Program-made: the position numbers and the translations under genes | Notes under the pieces: generated by a model | The model's database searches: none | What the model saw: the letters and a program-made list of their open reading frames with translations, nothing else | What the model was told of the DNA's origin: nothing | Shown here: one piece after another, positions 1 through 4,463 of the stretch | Layout of the letters: each line of letters begins with the position of its first letter | How positions within the stretch are numbered: the first letter of the stretch is position 1 | DNA from: Rhodanobacteraceae bacterium | GTDB lineage: Bacteria; Pseudomonadota; Gammaproteobacteria; Xanthomonadales; Rhodanobacteraceae | Length of the DNA: 6,648 nucleotides | Assembly: GCA_025924775.1 (NCBI GenBank) | Contig: JAICHS010000129.1 | Span: 1-6,648 of the forward strand | Reading direction: 5' to 3'

Positions 1-121
1 GCAGGAGCAGGTCGTCACGGCCACGCTCGACGCGGCGGCGCTGGCGGCGTTTCGCCGGAAGTTTCCGGCGTGGATGGACGCGGACGCGTTCGAACTTCTG
101 CAGGAGCAGCCCGGCGCGTAG
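1..121 (+). CDS. Carbon-nitrogen hydrolase (YafV/omega-amidase-like), C-terminal end only
   Basis: The frame starting at base 2 is open from the window edge to TAG at 119-121 and gives 39 residues. The end of the peptide contains F-R-R-K-F-P-A-W-M-D-A-D-A-F-E-L. This matches the C-terminal signature I recall for nitrilase-superfamily omega-amidases of the YafV type (F-R-x-x-F-P-x-W-x-D-A-D-x-F). Family members hydrolyse omega-amides such as 2-oxoglutaramate in the cytoplasm with a Glu-Lys-Cys triad, but the triad lies outside the window, so activity cannot be judged. The gene converges on the arsC-like gene, and its stop codon lies in the loop of a terminator hairpin. The family call rests on a short piece and is moderately sure; that this is a real coding end is supported by the motif and the terminator together. 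Confidence 0.68.
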   Translation, partial: QEQVVTATLDAAALAAFRRKFPAWMDADAFELLQEQPGA

Positions 122-138
122 CGCCTGCTCCTGCTTTT
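100..138 (+). terminator. Rho-independent terminator overlapping the hydrolase stop codon
   Basis: A 10-bp perfect stem is formed by GCAGGAGCAG (100-109) and CTGCTCCTGC (125-134), followed directly by TTTT (135-138). Inside it a second 4-bp GCGC stem (114-117 with 121-124) closes over a 3-nt loop, with a CCCG bulge at 110-113. The TAG stop of the hydrolase (119-121) sits in this inner hairpin. The orientation fits termination of rightward transcription. The minus strand has no T-run after the stem, so it is probably not bidirectional. Confidence 0.72.
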
Positions 139-171
139 GGCTGCGCTACGGGTCGCGCGCATGGCGCGCCT

Positions 172-531
172 CTACAAGATCGCGAGTACATCCTCCGGCG
201 GTCGGCCGATGGCGGCCTTGCCGTTGGCGAACGCGACCGGCCGCTCGATCAGGATCGGGTGCTCAGCCATCGCTTCAATGAGCTGCTGGTGCGTCAGGCT
301 GGGGTCGTCGAGCCCCAGCTCCGCATAGACCGCTTCGCCCTTGCGCATCAGGTCGCGCGGCGCGCGGCCCAGCAGCTTGAGTGCGTGTTCGATTTCCGCA
401 ACCGTCGGCGGGTTCTTCTGGTAATCAACGATGGTCGGCTCGACGCCACGTTCCCGCAGCAATTCCAGCGCACCGCGAGATTTTGAACAGCGTGGGTTGT
501 GCCAGAGGGTGACGGATTGTTTGCTGGTCAT
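172..531 (-). CDS. arsC: ArsC-family reductase (arsenate reductase, glutaredoxin type; YfgD-like)
   Basis: This is a 119-residue thioredoxin-fold protein of the ArsC/YfgD family, about the usual family length. Near the N-terminus is H-N-P-R-C-S-K-S-R with the candidate catalytic Cys15. Arg63, Arg97 and Arg110 fall at the spacing of the three oxyanion-binding arginines of E. coli ArsC (Cys12, Arg60, Arg94, Arg107, each shifted by 3). The C-terminal A-N-G-K-A-x-I-G-R-P-P-E-x-V-L-x-I-L resembles E. coli YfgD more than plasmid ArsC. Family members reduce arsenate to arsenite using glutaredoxin and glutathione, but YfgD-type proteins are often housekeeping and their substrate is uncertain. No arsR, arsB or acr3 is adjacent, so a role in an arsenic operon is not supported here. 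I chose ATG at 531, 23 bp after the rluB stop. An in-frame TTG at 558 would overlap rluB and is less likely. The gene is probably the last of the scpA-scpB-rluB transcript. Confidence 0.88.
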   Translation of the reverse strand: MTSKQSVTLWHNPRCSKSRGALELLRERGVEPTIVDYQKNPPTVAEIEHALKLLGRAPRDLMRKGEAVYAELGLDDPSLTHQQLIEAMAEHPILIERPVAFANGKAAIGRPPEDVLAIL

Positions 532-554
532 GGCGCGCGCCCCGGTATGCAGAT

Positions 555-1862
555 TCAACCACGCGGGCCGTTGCCGCCGCGGCCGCCGCCACGCGGGCCA
601 TTCCCACCACGGCCAGCACCGCGCGGGCTGCTGCCGCTCCGGCCGCCACCACGTGGGCCGTTGCCACCCGGGCCTCCACGATTCGGACTGCGCCCGTTGC
701 TGTTGCCGCGGGTCTTCTGGCCGTTGCCGGGGCGCTTGTCGCCGGCAAACCAGGTGCGCACGGAAGGCAATTCCTGCCCTGGTGCCACGCCGCGGCCCTT
801 GCGACGCGGCCGACTTGCGGGCTTGTCGGGCTTCAGCACGTTGCCGTTGACATCGCCGCGCGGTGGGCCGCGCCGACGTTTGCCACGGTTGTTGAAATCG
901 TCGGGACGCACGCGATCAAAAGCGGTCAGTTCACGCGCTTCGTCGTGGCGGACGCCAGTCCAGGCGTGCGGCGTCTGGCCGGACGGACGCACTTCGGTAA
1001 CGCCGCGCGGCGTGTGGCGCTGGTGCAACACGGGCTTCAAGGTCAGGGTCGGTTGCACCGGGCCCGCACCCGCCAGTTCGCGCAGCGACTTGACCGCATC
1101 CTCGCCCAACAGCTCATTCTGGCCGGGGCGCAGGCCGCGCGGCAGCTCGATGTTGCCGTAGCGGATGCGCTTCAGGCGACTGACCAGCAGGCCCTGCGAA
1201 TCCCACATGCGGCGCACCTCACGGTTGCGGCCTTCGTGCAGCACCACGCGGAACCAGCAGTGGCTGCCGCCGCGGCTGACGACCTGGATGTCGTCGAAGC
1301 GCGCGGGGCCGTCTTCCAGTTCAACGCCTGCCTTCAGCTTTTCCAGCATCTCGTCCGGCACTTCGCCGTGCACGCGGCACAGGTATTCGCGCTCGGTTTC
1401 GTGGCTGGGGTGCATCAAGGCGTTGGCGAGTTCGCCGTCGGTGGTCAGCAGCAACAGGCCAGTGGTGTTGGTATCCAGCCGCCCCACCGAAATCCAGCGC
1501 GAACCGTTGAGGGGCGGCAGGTTTTCGAACACGGTCGGCCGGCCCTCGGGATCGTCGCGCGTGGTCAGTTCACCCTCGGGCTTGTGATAGAGCAATACCT
1601 GCGCGTGGTCGTGCTGGTCGGTTGCGACCACGAACTGCTTGCCGTCCACCTCCACGCGGTCGCCCGCGCGCACGCTGGATCCCGTTTCCGCCGCCGTGCC
1701 GTTGACCCGGATTTCGCCACCCGCGATGCGCTGCTCCAGCATCCGACGGGAACCCAGGCCGGCGTTGGCAAGCACCTTGTGCAGGCGTTCCTCGAGCGCG
1801 TCGTCGCGGTCTTGCGCGGCGGGCCGCTTCAGGGTCAAGAGTGAACGTGGGGTGGAACTCAT
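555..1862 (-). CDS. rluB: 23S rRNA pseudouridine(2605) synthase RluB with long basic Gly/Arg-rich tail
   Basis: The product has 435 residues. An S4 RNA-binding domain lies at about 24-80 (E-E-R-L-H-K-V-L-A-N-A-G-L-G-S-R-R). The RsuA/RluB/E/F-type pseudouridine synthase domain follows at about 88-265. It contains L-L-Y-H-K-P-E-G at 90-97 and the catalytic loop G-R-L-D-T-N-T-T-G with Asp130, then E-G-R-N-R-E-V-R-R-M and the motif R-L-K-R-I-R-Y-G. RluB isomerises U2605 of 23S rRNA in E. coli. After the catalytic domain comes a basic, low-complexity tail of about 160 residues, which ends in a 10-residue Gly/Asn/Arg repeat. E. coli RluB also has a charged tail, but this one is long and repeat-built. 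The start is ATG at 1862. It overlaps the scpB stop as ATGA and has AGAGGA six bases upstream, so translation is likely coupled to scpB. The same frame stays open upstream to 2297, but that part only shadows scpB. RluF or RluE identity is less likely given the scpB linkage. Confidence 0.92.
   Translation of the reverse strand: MSSTPRSLLTLKRPAAQDRDDALEERLHKVLANAGLGSRRMLEQRIAGGEIRVNGTAAETGSSVRAGDRVEVDGKQFVVATDQHDHAQVLLYHKPEGELTTRDDPEGRPTVFENLPPLNGSRWISVGRLDTNTTGLLLLTTDGELANALMHPSHETEREYLCRVHGEVPDEMLEKLKAGVELEDGPARFDDIQVVSRGGSHCWFRVVLHEGRNREVRRMWDSQGLLVSRLKRIRYGNIELPRGLRPGQNELLGEDAVKSLRELAGAGPVQPTLTLKPVLHQRHTPRGVTEVRPSGQTPHAWTGVRHDEARELTAFDRVRPDDFNNRGKRRRGPPRGDVNGNVLKPDKPASRPRRKGRGVAPGQELPSVRTWFAGDKRPGNGQKTRGNSNGRSPNRGGPGGNGPRGGGRSGSSPRGAGRGGNGPRGGGRGGNGPRG
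558..668 (-). repeat. 30-bp tandem repeat encoding the RluB C-terminus
   Basis: The motif CC-R-CG-Y-GGG-C/Y recurs at exact 30-base spacing (about 559, 589, 619 and 649). Read on the minus strand, the units are 639-668 (GGNGPRGGGR), 609-638 (SGSSPRGAGR) and 579-608 (GGNGPRGGGR), plus a partial unit at 558-578 (GGNGPRG) that runs into the stop. This is 3.7 copies of a decapeptide. The units differ at several bases, so the array is not freshly amplified. Copy number could vary between strains without a frame change, since 30 is divisible by 3. Confidence 0.85.
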
Positions 1863-2551
1863 ACAGCATCCTCTGCAGTGCGTGGGGTTTCGGGAGACGC
1901 GGGGCCATCCGCGACGGAAGGTTCGGGATCGGACGGGGCATCCGCCGCAGCCGGCGCGTCCGGTACGATCGCGGGCGCCAACGCCAACTGCGGGTCGGCG
2001 ATCTCGCGGATTTCGGCGAGTGTGGGCAGCTGGTCCAGTGACTTCAGGTTGAAGTAATCGAGAAACTGGCGCGTGGTGCCGAACAGGGCCGGCTTGCCGG
2101 GCACGTCGCGGTAGCCGACGATACGGATCCACTCGCGTTCTTCCAGCGTGTGCATGATGCTGGTGGCGACGGTGACGCCGCGGACCTGCTCGATCTCGCC
2201 GCGCGTGATGGGCTGGCGGTAGGCGATCAATGCCAGGGTTTCCAGCAGGGCGCGCGAATACTTGGTCTGGCGTTCGGCCCACAGCCGCGCCACCCATGGA
2301 TGCACGTCTTCGCGCACTTGGTAGCGGAAGCCCGATGCCACCTCGACCAGTTCGACGCCGCGACCTGCGCAGGCGGTGGTCAGGTTTTCGATGGCGCGTG
2401 CGATGGCGTCGTGGCCGACTTCGTCGGGGTCCTGGAACAGGGCCGCCAGCATCGGCAGGGTCAGCGGTTGCTGGGCCGCCAGCAGCGCGGCTTCAACGAT
2501 GTTGTCGATTTTCTGTGGTTCCACTTGAGGGTTTGCCTCGTGAGATTGCAT
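1859..2551 (-). CDS. scpB: Segregation and condensation protein B (ScpB)
   Basis: The product has 230 residues. ScpB is the winged-helix (kite) subunit that binds ScpA as a dimer in the SMC-ScpAB complex, which organises and segregates the chromosome. The first winged helix starts at about 15 (I-D-N-I-V-E-A-A-L-L-A-A-Q-Q-P-L-T). The second covers about 95-175 and carries the strongly conserved L-E-T-L-A-L-I-A-Y-R-Q-P-I-T-R-G-E-I-E and G-T-T-x-x-F-L-D-Y-F-N-L. A tail of about 40 residues, rich in Ala, Pro, Asp and Glu and probably disordered, follows. The ATG at 2551 gives a normal N-terminus. No good Shine-Dalgarno sequence precedes it and there are 90 bp to the scpA stop, so the start is less certain than the identity. 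The stop overlaps the rluB start (ATGA). A xanthomonad-style linkage with scpA and rluB supports the call. Confidence 0.93.
   Translation of the reverse strand: MQSHEANPQVEPQKIDNIVEAALLAAQQPLTLPMLAALFQDPDEVGHDAIARAIENLTTACAGRGVELVEVASGFRYQVREDVHPWVARLWAERQTKYSRALLETLALIAYRQPITRGEIEQVRGVTVATSIMHTLEEREWIRIVGYRDVPGKPALFGTTRQFLDYFNLKSLDQLPTLAEIREIADPQLALAPAIVPDAPAAADAPSDPEPSVADGPASPETPRTAEDAV
1869..1874 (-). promoter_or_regulatory. Ribosome binding site of rluB inside the end of scpB
   Basis: AGAGGA on the minus strand lies six bases before the rluB ATG at 1862, inside the last codons of scpB. It fixes the rluB start. Together with the ATGA overlap it suggests translational coupling or reinitiation by ribosomes ending scpB. 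Confidence 0.7.
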
Positions 2552-2641
2552 AAGCGGTTCGCGGATACGGCGGGTCGACGGGAGCTGGGTTGCAACGGGG
2601 TCTTGGGGGCGTGAAGGCCCGATGGTACGGCGCGTGCCGCG

Positions 2642-3508
2642 TCAAGCCGCGGCGTCGGCCGTGGCGCGCGCTTTCAGGTAGATCGCTGCCAGCGGCGCTT
2701 CCTGCATGATCTCGACCAGGCTGTCCTTGGCCAGTTCCAGCAACGACAGGAAAGTCACCACCACGCCCAGGCGGCCTTCGGACGCGTCGAACAGGGTTTC
2801 GAAGCGGTGGAATGCCCCATCGCCCAACCTGCGCAACACGTCGCCCATGCGCTGGCGCACCGACAACGGCTCGCGTTCGACTTCGTGGTGACCAGTCAGC
2901 TCGGCGCGCCGCAACACGTCGCGCAGGGCCAGCAACATCTCGCGCAAATCGACCGGCGGCGGCAGCCGCACGACCTTGCGGTCGGGCACAAACGCCTGGG
3001 TGGCGTCGAGGTCGCGCTCCATGCGCGGGAGCGCGTCGAAGTCCGCGGCGGCCTGCTTGAAGCGTTCGTATTCCTGCAGGCGGCGCACCAGCTCGGCGCG
3101 CGGGTCTTCCTCGATGCCTTCCTCCACTGGCGGCCGCGGCAGCAGCAGCCGCGATTTTATTTCGGCCAGGATCGCGGCCATCACCAGGTATTCCGCCGCC
3201 AGCTCGAGCCGCATCTCGTGCATCACGTCGATGTAGTCCATGTACTGGCGCGTGATCTCCGCCACCGGGATATCGAGGATGTTCAGGTTCTGGCGGCGGA
3301 TCAGGTACAGCAGCAAGTCCAACGGGCCTTCGAAGGCCTCGAGGATGACTTCCAGCGCATCCGGCGGGATGTACAGGTCCTGCGGAATTTGCAGCAGCGG
3401 TTGGCCGTGCACGACGGCCAACGGCATTTCTTCCTGACGTGGCGCGTCGGTGCGGGGTGCGTCAACAACGGCCGCCGCGGTTTCACCAGGTTGCGGTTCG
3501 GTGCTCAT
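2642..3508 (-). CDS. scpA: Segregation and condensation protein A (ScpA kleisin)
   Basis: The product has 288 residues. ScpA is the kleisin that bridges the SMC head domains and binds a ScpB dimer, and it acts on the nucleoid in chromosome condensation and origin segregation. The N-terminal SMC-neck-binding region is at about 51-95 and contains F-E-G-P-L-D-L-L-L-Y-L-I (59-70) and N-I-L-D-I-P-V-A-E-I-T, the ScpA hallmark. The middle, with E-E-D-P-R-A-E-L-V-R-R-L-Q-E-Y-E-R-F-K, is the usual linker and ScpB-binding area. The C-terminal winged helix ends with V-V-V-T-F-L-S-L-L-E-L-A-K. An acidic leader of about 45 residues precedes the core. ATG at 3508 was chosen as the first ATG, with only a weak AGG upstream. 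An internal ATG at codon 28 (3427) would leave a complete core and is the main alternative. It is the first gene of the leftward cluster. Confidence 0.94.
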   Translation of the reverse strand: MSTEPQPGETAAAVVDAPRTDAPRQEEMPLAVVHGQPLLQIPQDLYIPPDALEVILEAFEGPLDLLLYLIRRQNLNILDIPVAEITRQYMDYIDVMHEMRLELAAEYLVMAAILAEIKSRLLLPRPPVEEGIEEDPRAELVRRLQEYERFKQAAADFDALPRMERDLDATQAFVPDRKVVRLPPPVDLREMLLALRDVLRRAELTGHHEVEREPLSVRQRMGDVLRRLGDGAFHRFETLFDASEGRLGVVVTFLSLLELAKDSLVEIMQEAPLAAIYLKARATADAAA

Positions 3509-3919
3509 TCGGCACTTGCCTGAAGCGGGCCGTCGACGCGCTCGACGCCGGCAGCCGCGGGTTTGCGAACATCATTCATGCATGGTTTGCCACGGCGCGA
3601 CCCGCCATGGGCGGGAAGCAGCTCCGCTGGGGTGCCATCATCCCAAGGTCGGATGCGGTGAATTCAATCCAGGTCAGCGGCCAGCCGGCCGTTCGCCTGC
3701 TGGCCCGCATGTTGCCGACTTCATTGGCCGGCAGTGCCGGCCTCGCCCGGGCGGGTTGAAGCAGCGACCCCTGGAACCCTGCCGCCCACGGCCGGTGCGT
3801 GGCCGCCTTGCGAGCGGCGTGGCCTTCGAGCCGGCGCCACCCCACAGCGACCTCATGCTGCGTAGGGTAAGGCCGAACGGGCAGCAAGTCCAGCGGACGA
3901 TTTCATGCACGCGACCTTT
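3509..3919. other. Gene-free divergent intergenic region with GC-rich inverted repeats
   Basis: No reading frame here gives a protein-like sequence; the open frames over it are compositionally odd and cross into scpA. By eye it holds several perfect short inverted repeats. CGTCGA/TCGACG is at 3531-3547 (5-nt loop) and CCCGCC/GGCGGG at 3601-3615 (3-nt loop). GGCCAGC/GCTGGCC is at 3679-3705 (13-nt loop) and GGCCGGC/GCCGGCC at 3726-3742 (3-nt loop). None is followed by a clear T-run on either strand. The region must contain the promoter of scpA (leftward), for which I see no convincing -35/-10 pair, and any enhancer sites for the sigma-54-like promoter at 3920-3936. No tRNA or known riboswitch is recognised. 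Confidence 0.55.
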
Positions 3920-3936
3920 TTGGCCCGCATCTTGCT
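3920..3936 (+). promoter_or_regulatory. Predicted sigma-54 (RpoN) -24/-12 promoter of the PilZ gene
   Basis: The sequence T-TGGCCCG-CATC-TTGCT matches the sigma-54 consensus YTGGCACG-N4-TTGCW with one mismatch, C for A inside the -24 box. The invariant GG (3922-3923) and GC (3934-3935) are separated by exactly 10 bases, as required. If C3935 is -12, transcription would start near 3947, giving a leader of about 75 bases before the preferred PilZ start. Sigma-54 promoters need an enhancer-binding activator, and the gene-free DNA upstream gives room for its sites, though I recognise none. No competing sigma-70 pair was evident just upstream of the gene. Confidence 0.6.
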
Positions 3937-4007
3937 AGCAAAGGATCGGGAGCAGTCCGGACGCGTTCTTCGCCATTCGCCGGGCGGTACACGTGATGCG
4001 AGGCAAC

Positions 4008-4013
4008 AGGGGA
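4008..4013 (+). promoter_or_regulatory. Candidate ribosome binding site of the PilZ gene
   Basis: AGGGGA lies nine bases before GTG at 4023, a workable spacing, but directly against ATG at 4014, where it is too close to work. It is therefore the main reason for preferring the GTG start. The earlier GTG/ATG pair at 3993/3996 has no clear site. Confidence 0.45.
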
Positions 4014-4022
4014 ATGTTCAAC

Positions 4023-4400
4023 GTGGCCAGCGAATACAAACCGGAACGGGCGCCCGATGCGCACCTGCGGCATGCGCGCATGGTGCGCCAGACCGCAGTC
4101 CTGATGAGCCGGCGCGGCGACGTCTGGCAGACTGATCTTGAAGACATCTCGGCCACCGGCGCCCGGGTATCCCGCCCGGCCGGGTGGCATGGGCGGCCGG
4201 GCGACGTGTGGGTACTCGACATGCTGTTTGGCGAGGCGGTCAACGTGCATGTGCTGGCCGAAGTGGTGCGGATCAGTGTCGCGTCCGTGGCGTTGGCCTA
4301 CGCACGCATTCCGGAAGACACCCAGCCGGCCCTGTGGTCGTTGCTGGGTGGCTACGCGGACACGCTTGAGGCCTGGGAGGAAGGCAGCGACCAGGCTTGA
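4023..4400 (+). CDS. PilZ-domain protein (possible cyclic-di-GMP receptor)
   Basis: From GTG 4023 the product has 125 residues and is a single-domain protein without signal peptide or membrane segment, so probably cytoplasmic. The second PilZ signature (D/N)-x-S-x-x-G is present as D-I-S-A-T-G, followed by A-R-V and later strands such as V-L-A-E-V-V-R-I. The first signature, R-x-x-x-R, is not exact. Arginines in R-H-A-R-M-V-R are spaced by three instead of four, so c-di-GMP binding is likely but not assured. Alternative starts are ATG 4014, ATG 3996 and GTG 3993, adding up to ten residues. PilZ proteins tune type IV pili, flagella, exopolysaccharide or virulence in response to c-di-GMP; which of these applies cannot be read here, because no pilus or flagellar gene is adjacent. 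A sigma-54-type promoter lies about 90 bases upstream, which would fit motility or pilus control. The gene stands alone, divergent from scpA and convergent with its right neighbour. Confidence 0.8.
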   Translation: MASEYKPERAPDAHLRHARMVRQTAVLMSRRGDVWQTDLEDISATGARVSRPAGWHGRPGDVWVLDMLFGEAVNVHVLAEVVRISVASVALAYARIPEDTQPALWSLLGGYADTLEAWEEGSDQA

Positions 4401-4418
4401 GCGCCAAGGTCGGAAACA

Positions 4419-4444
4419 GCGGGGCGGTCCTCGGACCGCCCCGC
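4419..4444. terminator. Bidirectional terminator hairpin between convergent genes
   Basis: The arms GCGGGGCGGTCC (4419-4430) and GGACCGCCCCGC (4433-4444) form a perfect 12-bp stem around TC. The hairpin starts 18 bases after the PilZ gene stop and ends 19 bases before the stop of the leftward repeat-protein gene. On the minus strand it is followed by TGTTT; on the plus strand by GTTCGTGCTT, a weak U-tract. Position, symmetry and stem strength suit a terminator shared by both genes. Confidence 0.75.
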
Positions 4445-4463
4445 GTTCGTGCTTGCAGGTCGC

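Noticed and set aside
155..169. Hairpin GCGCGC/GCGCGC just after the arsC-like stop as its terminator
   Set aside because: The stem is short and no T-run follows on the minus strand, so it does not meet the usual standard for an intrinsic terminator.
945..1844. Long plus-strand open frame (299 codons) opposite rluB
   Set aside because: It mirrors rluB in antisense, its product is His/Gln/Arg-rich without any recognisable domain, and such shadow frames are common in high-GC genes. rluB has clear catalytic motifs.
1863..2297. N-terminal extension of RluB from an upstream in-frame start
   Set aside because: The frame is open but lies entirely within scpB and gives Arg/His-rich nonsense. The ATG at 1862 has a good RBS and precedes a normal S4 domain.
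172..3508. Arsenic-resistance operon or defence system around the arsC-like gene
   Set aside because: No arsR, arsB/acr3 or arsH is present, and no nuclease, helicase or toxin-antitoxin genes. The neighbours are housekeeping genes and the protein is YfgD-like.
2807..3523. Plus-strand open frame (238 codons) opposite scpA
   Set aside because: It is antisense to an unambiguous ScpA, has a low-complexity His/Gln/Arg composition and no supported ribosome binding site.
3786..3820. CCACG/CGTGG and GCCGC/GCGGC inverted repeats as an enhancer-binding or operator site
   Set aside because: Stems are only 5 bp in very GC-rich sequence and do not match any binding motif I know, such as the NtrC site; chance is likely.
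3450..3938. Possible small gene across the scpA start and the intergenic region
   Set aside because: The product looks random (Arg/Pro/Gly/Cys-rich), it overlaps scpA, and the minus-strand frame at 3576-3887 is no better. No conserved motif was seen.
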